The notes beneath the pieces were generated by a model. The model had not been told where the DNA came from, ran no database searches, and worked only from the letters and a program-made list of their open reading frames with translations. Below are positions 48,901-62,888 of a DNA stretch of 64,000 nucleotides, piece after piece. This stretch comes from Formicarius rufipectus (lineage: Eukaryota; Chordata; Aves; Passeriformes; Formicariidae): positions 551,201-615,200 of the forward strand of contig VXAU01004384.1 of the NCBI GenBank assembly GCA_013399695.1. Direction: 5' to 3'. The position numbers and the translations under genes are program-made. The first letter of the stretch is position 1; each line of letters begins with the position of its first letter.

Positions 48901-51900
48901 GCAAGATGTCTGTACTTCACATGTACAAATAAAAAGAACTGACTGTCTCAGCATAAGCCTGGTATGTACATAGGAGCTGTTGTGCTATTAAATTCACCCA
49001 CTCTATTCTAGTATTGCAGTCTAATTTTTTATGTATCCTAAGAGTTTAGTTTTCTTTTATCGTTACTGTGCTTTGAGCAGATGGTTTTTATTGACCTGTT
49101 TATTGATACTTAGGGTTTTTTCCTTCTCTAAGTGGCGAGTGCATTTTATATCCATCAATGCATAGGAGTAGCCCAAATTATTGCTTGCAATGTGAATTTC
49201 ATCACTATAATGTGTCCCAGTCATCCAGCTCCATTAGAGATCTCTAGATTTCCTCATCGTCTTCTCGAGTCTTCTATTACCCAAAGCAATTGTGAATCTT
49301 CTGGGTTTTTTTCCTTCTCTTGCTGATCTCCTTTCACTTATCACTAGTACTAATACAGATCCAGTAGTGAAACTGTTTGGAATGGAGGGGATTTTCAAGG
49401 GCATTCAGCTCTGCTCTTAGTTCAGTGACAGCAAATTCAGACAAACAGTGAGGCTTCTGAAAGCCTCAGTCAAGCACTTCACCTACAAACTCTTCACTTA
49501 GTTTGTGAGAAGTTTCAGGTTCTCCCAACACCTTTGAAAAGCACCTGATGTACTAACCTAAGGTGTCAGTGGTAGAGGTAGACCTGTGATATGATTTGAT
49601 TTTGTCCCTGATTGCCATTACCTGTAACTCAGTCTTTCATCTGGCTCATAAGGTTTCCAGTGGAAAAAGCCCTCCTACCCCCCTGGGAGTGTAAGAGATC
49701 AGGGAAGTGCAAGAAAATATATTAAATCTCTTAGTGTACATGAAGTTGTGCAGTTAAGATATGTGACACAGAACTTGCAGCCTTGTGCATGTTTAGCATT
49801 CCCAAATCTGGGATGCTTGTAGCAGTTCTGCCATAATCTAGACAGTGATAAAATTGCACTAAACTACTTGGGCTGTGGCTGGAAACTATGTGGAATCATC
49901 ATAGCCTTGTGTTTTTACAGATGTGTTTGCCCAATTGTCCTAGATCTGACTTTGTAAGGAGAGTGTTTTCAGAGGCTTTGCTGTTGCTTTTCTGCAGTGC
50001 TTGGCTGGAAATACCGGGTTTTTTGTCTGCTGTGGCACATTCACTGACCCTGAAAGCTGTTTGTAGCATAAAGAAGTCAGGACAGAAGAAGAGTCTTGCT
50101 CTCACGCTTGACAAAGTGGCCTTTTAAAGCAAGGTGGTTTTGTATTTGTCTTGGTCTGCAGGTTAACTCAGTGTGAAATTATATTGTGCAAGAGCTTCAT
50201 GTATTTAGCAGAGAATGCTGTATAAAATGCTTTGCCTATGCAAAGGAAATGTTTTTGACTTTTTGAACAAATCAGTAATAGTTTCAAGTATTTGTAGAGG
50301 GTGAGGATTAGTGCCCTAAAGTTGAAGCTCTGTACTCTGCTGTTTCATTTTTATGACTGAGAGATAGCAGATATTTTGCTAGTAATGGAAGTGTTGTCCA
50401 CTCTCTCTCCCTCAGCATTTGAAAATAAAAGCTGTCTTTTGGAGAGCAGTGAAGACTGGCAATATTATTCAAAAAAGTACAAGTGATTTGTTTCCAGTGG
50501 AGTGTTTTATGCAGTCATAATTCCCTTGAGTACGTGCATGATAGCAGCATTCACTGTGAGAGGATGGTTTTCTAATGAAAACCTTCATTGCAGCAGAGCA
50601 ATGCAGTTATTTGCTGGCACTGGAACTCAGGGACACCCTGGGTTCTGCTGTCCCTCACATGTTGGCTTACAAAGCAAACACTGATTTAATGTTAATTTTA
50701 ATAGTTAGGACTGGCATTAAATCATTGATACTGCAGAACAGAAGCTATTCGGCCTTGTCTGTTGCTTGTAGATGGTAATAAACCATGTACCCTTATTTAT
50801 TATTATTGTTTTACCATGGTCAGTAAAGATGGTTCCTTTGACATGTTTCATGTGTTCACCTGAATCTGCAGACCTGGGTCCTTTTGGATGAAGGGATACC
50901 ACTGCCAGTGGTTTAGCATGGCTGTTGGTGGCCTCAGCATTGTGACTGGGAGTGAAAACATATCTCAAAGCTGGTATGCCACAGTATTAATTGTGAGAAA
51001 TGGATTTAATTCAGTATTTCTTCAAAAAAGAGCTTCTGAACTGATACTGTGTAAAGTGTTTGCTAACGTTTTGCAGTCTGAAAGTACCTTTTACAAATGA
51101 CTATTTGCAGCTCGCTGCAGATAAATCAAAATGAAACAAATCTATTGAGAAGGCAGAAAGTCCTTTAAGAATATTTTCAGTGGATTTAATCATGGAGAGC
51201 ACTGCTGTTCCTCACGTTCTGAACACTGGCTTGCAAAGAGATAATGTAACATTGTTTCTGCTTTCTTTATTTTTTCCTTTTTGTGTTAAATCAAAGCTTC
51301 AGCGTCTTGAACTTGGGAAAGCTTCTGTCTCTATTCAAGCACTTTTTTAGCTTGTGTGAATATTTTTGTTTAGTGGCCAATAATAATATGCAGGAAAGAA
51401 AGCCATCAGGGTTACAAAATTCCATATTTTTTTTGTCTGTCTTTTTGCGGGCACAGTATTAAATCTAATTTGTGTAAATCAAAACTGTAGAACATAAAGC
51501 AGGATTTTCAGTTAATGTTACTATTGTCTTTAAATTTCATTCCTTTTCAAGGAAATTAAATTTATTTTATTACCCTGTTTTCACCATTATGATTAAGAAC
51601 GAACATTACGAAGTTTTTTGTCTTCTAAATTATTTGTCAAATTATTCAATATGTGTTAAGAGCAAGAGTCTTAGATTCTATAGGGGACACCTCATCTGTG
51701 TGAAGAGACAGAACAAGGGTATTTTAGAAATGCTTCTGGTTTGTGCCCTTCTATTAAACTGACTTTTTGGTCACTTGCTATTTAGAACATTTGTCAAAAA
51801 ATGTGGAGAGCAATAGAGCAGCAATTTTTCTGATTTCAAAGCATTATTTAGGCTCCAGTTTCTGGAAAATACTAGCCCCATGATGAAGTCTGTAAACAGC

Positions 51901-52329
51901 AGAGCTGCTGATAAACTGTTTCTGGACATATTGAAGTAAAGCCATGTGTTTTCTGGGAACCCTTTTTCAGACATGCAGTCCCCACACCGGGTGCTTTCCT
52001 GCTCAGCTGGGATTTTTGCATGTGTTCCCTTTGTGCATATGTCCTTTTCTGTCTGAAAAACACTACTTTGCTGCCACTTCTAGATTAACAAGGAGGGAGA
52101 GGAAACAGCAGCACCTGGAGGATCTCTAGCAGGGGATTCAACTCTTGTGCTTATGTGGGAAGCCCCTACGAGAAAAAATTCCCTACGTTTAGGAAATTTG
52201 GAGGGGCGGGAGAGACTGGTAAAGGAGTGTGCTCACTCTACTATAGGTGCCTTGAAAGCACAACAGCCCCTGATTTTTCATCTGCGCGATGGAGGAGAAT
52301 AAGTTTTGTTGTTAAATATAACCTTTGCC

Positions 52330-52680
52330 CACCCATTCAGTGCCTCATGATCAATACAAGCTGCATTTCCGGGCTTATTTTCTTCTCCGGCATTTCGGGT
52401 CCCCTCGCCACCCTCAGCCTGACCTCTCAAGGTCTGTGCGGTCTACCTCCAAACCCTGCCCTGGGGACTCCTGCCCTGTCCCAGGCCCTCCTACACCTCC
52501 CCAGGGACGTAGCACCAGCTGCCTGGCTGCTCCCGGAGCCAGTGAGAGCCAGAGGCAAAGTGGGAGCTGGCTGGAGACAGGGCTGTGCCTGCCGCTGTGT
52601 TTGCATTCACCGATGTGAACTCACTTCACAGAGCTGCTGCCTCACTACGTTCTTTTTGACTGGCGCTGCAAGCCAGTGCT
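52330..52680. other. GC-rich islet inside intron 4
   Basis: The islet stands out from the AT-rich intron. A + strand open frame of 177 codons (52,155-52,688) runs across it, but the translation is a mixture of Pro/Leu/Ala-rich and Cys-rich sequence with no recognisable domain, and no splice sites in the SLC10A7 frame bound it. CpG content is only moderate. It could be an old inserted sequence, an internal regulatory element or simply a compositional island. Confidence 0.4.
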
Positions 52681-55600
52681 TGAGTTGAAGTTTAAGAATG
52701 TTTATGAAGGAATTCTCCCCACAAAATTCAAGGGAACAAAAAAAAACTTGCCTTCTGCTGAGGTGAATTACAGTAGTTCTGAGTTCCTCTATTTATTTTT
52801 AATACTGAAGGGATGTTTAGTAAGAACTACATGAGCAAAGTAGCTAGTGCGTTGCTTATCAGCAAAGAAGTCAGCAGTCATGCAGTGACTAGGTAGTCTA
52901 ATGCAGCACTTTTTGTAATTATGTAGCCCATAAGCTAATGAGAATGTTACCTGTTTGAACTGAATTGTGTTTGAGCTGGTATGTTGACAGCAACAGTGTA
53001 TTTCCTGAATAAGTTTGCCAATTTGCATGTATTGCACGAAATTTTGAAACTCTGTTCTGGCAGGTATTATGGATTGTTGCAACAGGATTCCCAAAATGTT
53101 GAATTTCTGCTGTGTTGGATGACTTTGCTTGCTTAGGCCTTTTTATTGTCACATTTTGTAATGATCCAAACTTTGGTTTTTGTTTTTGTAAAAGTTTGTA
53201 ATTTTGTTTGTTGATATTGTTACAAAATATCTGTAATGCATATGGGGATGCATCCTTTGATACATACTGTGTGAGTGTTTCAGCTCCAACTGCATATCCA
53301 AAACCTTTTAAAAGGAAATCTCAATGAGCCCCATGGGGCAAAGTAAATTATTACATGTGGTGAACTCTTAAGTCATAGACCAAGGTCATGGCAGTGAGAG
53401 TGTATTTCAAAAAGGTTTTATCTGTGCTTGGAAAGCAAATGAAATCTCTCATCATTAACTTTAGAATTATAGTTATAAGAGGATTTTCACTAGAGGTGAA
53501 AGATCAAGTTCATGGCGGACATAATGGAATCTGAAAAGTTATTTCTGAGACATAATACTGGGGCATGAAACGTTCACTGAGGTTTTCACATTATTGATGG
53601 GGAGTTTACAGCCTCTAATCCTGATACTGAAGATCAGAATGGTTGTAATTATTGCTGTCTGTTCTGGCTTTGTTTCAGCCTTTTGAGACGGAGGGGAAAA
53701 AAGCAATGCCTTTCCCCCCACCCCCTTTCTTTTGGTAATATTGTAAAGACTTAAGACTTTTGGAAAAATTTCCTAGCTTTTCAGCTGTGTCTGTCTTTCA
53801 TAGCACACAGACTATCTTCCTTATTTAAAAACAATAATCCTTCTATAGGAAGATCATTTAATAGACCCGAATGACCTTAATGAATCCATCAAAGCACATG
53901 TGCATGCAGTTATATGGTCTCTGTCCTTATTTGTTGATAGTTCATGTAAATCAGAAAGAGCAAATGTTGAAGGAAAACGGGGCAGAAGAGTGTAAGTGTA
54001 ACCAAGGTTTTTAATGACCCAGATTTTTATCCTAGAAATGGAACTGGAGATACATTTGTCTGTTTATTCAACAAGCTTTTTCCTACACTTTGCATATGTA
54101 CATGCATGCATTTCAGTGCTACCAATGAGCAATAGAAACCTGCTCAAGAGTAGAGTCTGAGCTCTGTGTGTTGGGAATGGTTTTGCAAATATCCCTGCCA
54201 ATAACAGCACTCATTTGCTCACAGAGTTTGCAGTGCTCAATCTGCTTACAAAAGTGCAGAAATTTGCCCGTGATGTGCTGCTTTTAAAAGTAGAGTATTG
54301 AACAATTGTTGCCAAAAATTAATCACTTTGTACTTGTGTTTTCACTGTCATGCAGGTTATTACATTTACAGGAAAGTTTCAGCTATTGCAGTTTTGTTTG
54401 GAAGAGTCTGTCTAACCCTGTTTTCATGCCATTTTACTTCTGGCTTAGAATTGGAAGGTTTAGTATTTTGTTTTCTTCAATCCTTCCATCTACTTTAAGG
54501 AAAGGTATTTGTTAAAAGGTGCGTTTGTTCCTCATATTACAACTACAGATAACAAATGCATATATGTTTTTTGCAAGTGATAATTTCTTTTAAAGTATTA
54601 AAAATTTAAACTACAGTAAGAAGATTTTATAACTGGAACTACAGAAGTCAGCCGTGTGTTTATCAGGTTGTATTCTACTTAGGCAAAGCTTCAAAATGAA
54701 CGTTCTTAGGGAAACCTTTCATGTATTCAATATACAGGATTTCTGAAAGTCTTTTAAGAAGAGGGAGCCTAAACTGGATTGATAGGTTACTTGCAATTAG
54801 AGAAAAGACAACATTCAAATCGGAGGTAAGATCTCAGTTCTGATCTATGCATGTGCTTTATGCTTCTCTTTAAAAATGACATCATCATACAGTTTAGAAA
54901 ATATATCCTGTAACATTTTTTGTGTATAATGTTAATGTCATATATGTTATCTCAGAAATGCTTGCATTTCATTATCCAAATGGCCTGAAATATCAGTATT
55001 GAATGAGACTTTCTGTATAGGTTATCTTGTCTGTGGTGTATAATACTTTAGTCAGTGTCCCCTCTCAGACCTTTTGTTTTCAACCAGCAGTACGATCTCT
55101 TGTACAGTGAGGAGGCATTTCTGTGTCTCGGTGTAGTCACCAATGTCTGTGACCTCTTGATACTGGGCCTTTTCTGCTGCTCATACCACCGATGTCGATG
55201 ACTTCTGCATGATTTGGTTCTCTGCAGTTGATGATCTGAGAAACTCAGAGCAATAGGTGCTGTTTGCGAGTAGGAAACGCTCAGAAAAATACACAGCATT
55301 GTAAAGTACAATCCTCAAATCCCTCTGAAAATGAGTCACTCTGGGGCATCTCTGCTTCATAAGGGGTCTGCTGTCATGACCCCTTGAGTAACAAATGCAT
55401 CTGTTGCTACGTTTGATTTTCCTAACCTTGAAACTCCCAGCAGATAAAACTCAGAGTTTTATCTCATCTTCTGCAAATATCAACAAAATACCCACTTTGT
55501 AAGCTTGATTTCTTTGTTTTAATTGATCCTTTAGCATTTCTTTTTCAGTTTCCTTGAAATTTAGAGTATTACATTGAAATTAGTTCAGTTTTATAGGTAA

Positions 55601-58600
55601 CAATTTCTCTCTTTTATGTGTATACAAATTCAAAACAGTACTCTCTGCACTAGTTCTCTTTTGCTTTATGTGAATATGAAATCTTAGAGCATAATGATAC
55701 TTTATAACTCAGATACTTTCTGAGTCTGACAGATGCGCTCTCTCTGAGCTGTGATCAGGATTCAGATGTGCATGTTTGTCTTTAGAATGTGTAAGATCTT
55801 CATTGTTTTGGCAGTATAGTTATGCTTACCACCCTCCCAGTTCTTCCCCCACTTTGGTGTTTTTGCATAATATAAGTCATTGTGCTCGTTGTGTAAGGAT
55901 TCTGTGATCACACTGATTTTAATTTCCCTCCTCTTTCAAATCATCAGCCAGTTGCAGCATGTTGTTTGTCATCTTCCTTACTAGTATAAGACCACAGTGT
56001 AAATGTGTGGTGGTATTCTGTTTCCCTGACTCCCTAGTCTTAATAGCAGTCAGTGCTTCCAACTTGCAAGAGGTTTTTTTACTCAGACAAATCACTTGTC
56101 ATGCTAAGTTATCATGTGCTATCTTGTGAGGTAGGTGGCTCATTTAGCAACACTTCCAGCAGGCTGTGTTCATGGTTTCTTAATTTATGGGTTTTTTCTT
56201 TGGTTTTTGAGTAGTGGGAGGCAAGAGTGTCTTTTCATACTCTAATTTTTTGCAACCTAATGCAGATATGCCACACAAGCAGATTTTAAAGTGTTTTCCT
56301 GTCTTTCAGGCTTCAAGTTCCTTCTAAATTGTGTCATGCAAGGCAAAGGAAAATTTCATTTTGTCAGATTATTTCCTCCTGTAGAGCATATTGTAATATG
56401 CTGAGACTTTATTCTGAGCCACCTCATTTCTTAGATACTTTTACAAAACTAGAAATAGTTGAATTCAGTTTTCTTTCTAATTAGCACATGCCAGCTGCTA
56501 CCAGCAAAAGAACACCTGTGCTGCTAGTGAGAGTACCTAGAAACCTGGACCTGATTCTTCTCCTTATCCCAGTGTAAATCAGATATTCTGTTGAAATCAA
56601 AGCTGTGGACAGGCCATTGTAGGTAAGAGTTACAGATGAAAACCAGATGTATGTGATTTGTAGGAGGTGGATTCCAGAGACAGTTGTTGGTCTTAGGTGG
56701 CGTCCCTGTGCATAAGTCTGCAGTTGACTTAAATGCTAAGTAGATACATGAATAAGCAGAGTACTGCATTTTTGTCCACTGAATCCTCCTGTTAATTACT
56801 GTCTTTTTGAAAATATGGTCTTTGTTTCAAATAAATGAAACTGCCTGTAGCTTCAAAATTGAGAAGTAAAAGCAAGTATTGGTATTGTTCATGCTGTAAG
56901 TACTTCTAAAGGCAGAGCTTTATTTGTGGCTTAAGCTTATGGTGTTATCTTGAGGTTAGAGTAATCATACTTATCTCTAGGAAGTGTGTTCATCAGGAAA
57001 CATCACTAAGCTTTCCCTCTACTATCTCCTTATGCAGGTATCAGAGGAGTATGAAGTAATTTTATTAGCTAACTAAGTGTTTGATAAGAAGATAAGAAGC
57101 AGAGCTTTGCTCAGTGAGGGAAATAGGTAGTTCTTCCATCTACATTCAGAAGCCTGTTTCCTCCAGCTTTCATTGGAGGCAAAGGCAGCCTCCACGACCC
57201 AAGAGAATTTAATAAAAGTGGTTTATGGATGTTTTCTCCTAGGTTTGTTCATGCAGACAGAAATAAAATACCTAAATCATGAAGAACTGCTCATTATACC
57301 TACAGTTAGCAGTGAAATATAGAGCTATACTGTTAAATACTTGAGACTGGAAAGAGGAAAGAAAATGTAGCAGTTGTGTATACAGCCTTTCATAAATGTA
57401 TGTTGGGATCCTAGTTAGAATTTAGTGCTTAGGAGGGATTAATGGTTCTGCAGTGAGATCAATGCTTGAACTATATGCCATTTAAAATGTTATTCATTAG
57501 CCTTTTTTTGGTATAGACTGACTAGGTTCTTGAAGGAGTTACAGATATAGTTCATGGTAGTGTTACTAATATCCAAAAGGGCTTTTCCTCTCTCTGTTCC
57601 ACTGTAATGACAGCAAAATGGGAGCTATTCCATTCTATTTCCAAATTAGGAGAAGTGTTAACATGGATTTTTTTTTTAAGGCATTTTTTTTTCTGCAGTT
57701 TATTTTCATATTTATTTGCCTTTGTATGGGTATCTTGGTATTCCTGTCATGCTACAGTGCTTTCTGGTTCCAGCTGTTGAGCTTTTGGAAAAGGCTGTGG
57801 GGAGTTTTATTTACTGTTAGAAAACCTCACTGAATAGCAGTAATTTCATAATAGATAGTGTGAGGCAGCATTAGCTACCAGTGTTTGGATACCCATAGAA
57901 CACAAATCAATACTTAGAGTAAACAGAGGAGTATTTATGTTCTGAAGCATTTGCTTATTTGCTGTTGGAGTCCTGGTGATGGTGTATGGCTTTGAGAATA
58001 AGTCTGTAACATGTATGTCCAGGGTGGAGCTGCAATATCTAAGACAATCCTACAAAAATGTGGGTTTAGACATTGTGAGAAATGTTTGTTAAAACATCTA
58101 TCTATATAATTTGTCTTTTTTTATCTTTAATATATATAATTAGGGTGATACTTGTTTTTGACTGCTTATTTTCTGTGTATTTTTGTGAAATAGATCTTGT
58201 GTTCTTTTGTGGAGTATTGTTTGTTGCCGATTTAAAAGAAATAGGAGAAATGGTGCGTGAGATGCAACGTTCAAATTCTATGGCAGGTGAAGACAGAGGA
58301 TATTAGGCATCTATAGTACATAAAATAGCAAAATTAAAATTCTGCCTAGTCTACATTTTTTGTTACTTGTGATAGTTCTATCTCCACAGATACGATCACA
58401 TGCTGTTTTTTAAACACCTTAATTTGGTCTGTTCTGCCTTACAATGCTTTTCTTATTACGGTCTGTATTGGTCTGCTGTAGACAATGCAATCATTACAAT
58501 ATAATTTTTACTGTGATGGTATGGAATATTTTTCTGAATTTTTCTCGTTTCTGTTGTGTGAAGTGTCACAGCTACTTGCAAGCTATAGCAGTCACAAAAG

Positions 58601-61084
58601 TCATCAATTAAACTCAAACAGGCTGATATCATAGCAAAGCTTTTAAGACAAACATTTGTTGAGCGTGTGAGAGCACACAAAACATGTTATGTTTTCCTGG
58701 TGCTGCCAGTATTTTAAAATTTAATTATTTGGACTAATCCACATTTACTCTAACACCATACCTGCTTCCTGAGAATGCAGAGGAGAATTTGCTTGATTCA
58801 TACTCAGAAAGAAAGTACATCACAACTTTCTGAATATCTCACAAGTATGCTGAATTTTTCAGGTGTTTTTTTTTTACTGTGGATATGATGCAACTAAAGC
58901 CGGTGGCAGTATGCACAGAGTCTTTTCCTACTGGTCCAGATGTTAATGTTTTAGAAAACTGCTAAAATACTTTGGGATAACTATTTAGTATCATTTCTTC
59001 CACTGAGAGGGGAATGTTGTGGCTGGAAGAAAGCAGGATAGCTGTGGTGTAAGAATTATTAAGGTCAAGAGAGCAGGATGCTCCATAACAGCAGGATCCC
59101 TAGTGAAGTTCAGCACATGATTTTCAAATTGCTTCTGTCTGTAGCACTTGTAAACCTGTAAACTACAGATTTAGCTGGTGTGATATGACAGATTATCCTG
59201 AGGTTTTTCCATAGCTTTATTATGAACACTTTGGAAATACCCTGAAATGAGGCAGAGTGAAATCATGTCAGCTTGCCCTTAGAAAAGGATTAGAATCTGA
59301 CTTTATCTAAGTGTCTATTCTTTTGAGCCTGCTCTTGCCAGTGGAATGGACAAAAAGGTGTGGTGGCTGATTTGAAGACAAAAAGGATAACCAAACGGAA
59401 GTGATTTCTTCCTTATTACTGTTATGTGCAATTGGTTTTTAAAAATGATACTGCTTGAAAGAATGTGGCTGAGATAATGATCATAGTACAGGCATGCTTA
59501 CTGCCCCCAGGAAAACACATGTCAGATTTTTATTTCTTCCAGGTCTGAGCACTCTGGTTCGTTCTGCTGCCAAGTGGAGGCACTGAGCAGGCACTAGGAA
59601 TGCATGGGATGTAGCAGCTGTGCTGTAGGAAGGATGTAGGAGCTTCAGTACAGGGAAAGAGCCTTCTGTGGGGCTGTCCAGCTGCCAGTGCACATACAGT
59701 GTAACCTGTAGGAGGGGAACACAATGGACTAAAGGTTGTGGCAAAAGCCATGTAGGCTCTGATGGTGAGAAAGCCTGGCCTTAGAGTTAAACCTTCCTTT
59801 CTCCATGTGTGCAGCCCATTTGACCCCATAGGCTCAGTGCGTGCTGAGCTGCCCGGTGTCTGAGCATGGGGCAGCCAGTCGGGCACTCAGCTGAAGATGT
59901 TGCATTTGTCAGAGGATCATGCTTCAGGGATAACACTGCTGGCCGGTAGAATCTGTGAATTGGTAAGGAATGCTATTTGAGCAATTCTTGTAGGCTTTAA
60001 AAGCATTGTTTGATCATGCAGTGTGTTGGCTTTTCAGTAAAATCTTAATTAAATCCACCCATTCATTAGTTTCTTTTTTAACTTCCGTTTGCCTTTGTCG
60101 CATGCTCTTTCTTGGGTTATTTATTCATTAGCTTCTCCAAAGAGATTAACAGTTCTTTAAAACACGGTCATGTGCATTCTGATTTTCTGTGTGAAAGTGA
60201 TGCTGGAGAGCAGAGAAGCCATGGGATCCCTATAGAAATTTGAAGACAATTTCGATACTCTAGTCCACTCAAAAATCTGCTGATACTGTAATGTTTTTTC
60301 CCTTGCCAGGACCCTCCTTGCCTGGTGTCATTTCTTGAGCTCTCCTGGGATGAGATTAGTCTAAAACAACAAAGTAGCCAGATGTCTGGTTCTGAGAGAG
60401 TCCCAGAGGCCAGGGTATGGTAGGCAAGAGTAATCGCTGGGGGCTGAAGATCAAAGATACCTGAGAATTACTTATGGGCACACACTATGTGTCATCCCCA
60501 TTATTAACAGTCTGAGAAAATTTGTATCCCTAATTAACCCTTTTGTTGGTTAAATTTTCTTGCCAGTACAGTCCTGTCTGTAGTAACTATTTGTTCTTTT
60601 TGATACTGTTACATAAGTACACCTTAGTTTAAAAAAAATAAAATCTTGCATATTCTCATAGTATATTTATGTAACTCCTTCAGATCCTTTTTATTGTGGT
60701 CATTTGTAAATGTCAGCAGTTAGCATGATTTCTTTTTGTTTACTCTGCCATCCCTTGGGCTGGTGTCATTCCTTTCCAGAACTGTGTCAGTAAGCACAGT
60801 TAACTTTGCAGGGTGGTGGTTTTAGTTCATTGCTTTCTGACCTAAAATGAGGTAGTATCTAATTCTAGAGACAGGGTGTCTGCATATCACTGCTTTTCTT
60901 CATATTAATATTTTGAATTAAATGGTAATTGATATTTTTAGTGATCCATGCTTTTTTTGTACTAAACACTCTGAAGCAACAAACTAAGATTGTAAGTGCT
61001 GACTTTGAATTCTTGTAGTGCTTTAGGAATGAGTGGCTCCTGGAGAGAGAGAAACCTCGTTGCAGCCTTCTGTGCTCTTTCTGT

Positions 61085-61137
61085 GGGTTTTTGTTTTGGT
61101 TTGGTTTTTTTTTGTTTGTTTGGTTGGTTTTTTTTAA
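61085..61137 (+). repeat. T/TTTG-rich low-complexity run
   Basis: GGTTTTTGTTTTGGTTTGG-type sequence within intron 4, of the same kind as the tracts near 6.6 and 7.1 kb. Confidence 0.75.
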
Positions 61138-62490
61138 ATCCTCAGTTGAAGATAGCGAGGTTGTGAGTGGAATATCTATTTTACTAAACAACATTTTGTG
61201 CTGTTGTAGTGTTGAAGGTTGAACAGTTTTTCCTAACTTTTGAATCATGCTGTAGTTATCAGGGGTATCTCTAGTTTGTTATAAGGACTACAAATTCACT
61301 TTCTTTAATATGATATACTGTTAAGTGTGGTAGATACTGCATGTGCATGTTTGAATGGCAGGATGAGTTTCTGGTCATATTTTCTATATTATATGTGTTT
61401 AACAATTCTAACAGGCATTTTGGGTAAGTAGTGAGTGAAGGAAAGGTCTCTGGAGTGATTTAAAGGATTGAATTGATTTATCTGTTCCAGTCTTGACAGT
61501 CTCACTTGAAAACATTTTGAGCAAGAAGTCCCAAAAACTGACCTGCCTGAAAGTCTATTGTTTTTTACACACTTACTTTTGTCACAGGTGGTCATCTTCC
61601 AACACAGCCCTGACTGCTGCGCTGTTGTCCCCATTTGTGTTCGGCTGCACACCTCATCTGTCTTGTTCTACACCCAAAGCCTTTTAAAAAACAAAGAAAT
61701 GTGAGGGCAAAGCTTTCTGGTTAAATAGGGTTATTTAACTTGTGGCTGTCAGCAGGTATAGCCAATCATCTTAGGAAAATTTTAATGAGGTTCATAATAT
61801 TAATATGATGATACTGTGCTTCTCGGAGGTGCTAAGGAAGGGGGAGTGCATAGGAGTGATTTGCAGGCAGTAGCTGTTTCCATATGGATGTTGGCATCCT
61901 GGATTTTGGATCATTTGTTGCTGTTCATGTGCCATAATCCAGGCACAGGGGCCTCACTGTGACTGCCTGGCAGCTGTGTGTTGCTCCAAAGCTTTCTGCA
62001 GGGCTTTCCTAATGTAAAGAAATCAGATCCTTGTAAGTTTTGTGCAACCTTTGTGGATTGTTTTTTCTTACTTTTTCTTCTTATTTGTTCCTCTGGGAGG
62101 AGTTGCAGCAGTTTTGGTTGTCTGCACTGCTCTGTTGAAGGTCACGGTCAGAACTGGAATGGGTAAAATCCATCTGTGTGTGAAGTTGTGTCTGCAGAGG
62201 CTGTATGACCTTCCTTGGAGTTAACTCACACAGGCAGCAGGGTGCTTCTCAGGAAGGCTTGGAATCCCTCTCTGAGGCTTTGGGAGAGCCCTACTAGATG
62301 GATTTGCAACATACCTGAACCAGAAATGCATTTCTCTTCCTTATCTTTTGTTTTCTGCCTGAAGCTCTTGGAAGCCACTCCATAGCTATTGCAGATAAGC
62401 CAGAATGTGATGTAGTCAGCAAATACTAGATGAGTGTATAAAAGTAGAAGCAATGACATCTTCCTGTGTTTTCAGGGTGGTAAAATTTTT

Positions 62491-62508
62491 GTATATATAT
62501 ATATTTTT
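62491..62508. repeat. TA dinucleotide tract
   Basis: GTATATATATATATATTTTT-type short microsatellite in intron 4. Confidence 0.8.
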
Positions 62509-62888
62509 AATCACTAGTACCACCTCTGTAGTTTAGGTAAGAAAGTGACTCATCAGAGGTGATGCAGGCAGTTCAAATACAGTGCGGGAGTAGGAAAAAG
62601 AACTGCAGAACTACTTCTCCCTGACAGATGTCAGCTACTTTTTATGTTGAGAGATGAAGTTACGAGACACAAGTTGTTATTAAACCAGTAATTGGAGTTT
62701 GGAACTGGTGAAGTTACTGATCTCTTCTCCAATTAGATTGTCCCCCACTTTCTTATAGCAGGACTTATAAAACAGTCCTTTACTTTGATTTACAGAAAAA
62801 CATGCTTTAGAGCAATGTGGGTGCTTGAGTAGACTCAGGAACAGGTGTAAATCCCTTATACAAGTCTATCTAGTTTGCTTGGCAAAGC

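Noticed and set aside
50985..51045. GGATTTAATTCAGTATTTCTTC as a possible SLC10A7 exon 5
   Set aside because: It shares a few bases with the expected Phe-Asn-Ser segment, but the preceding Ala codons, acceptor site and following residues are missing.
54360..54420. TCAGCTATTGCAGTTTTGTTTGGAAG-like segment as a possible SLC10A7 exon 5
   Set aside because: Its translation (AIAVLFGR) does not match the conserved exon and no suitable donor follows in frame.
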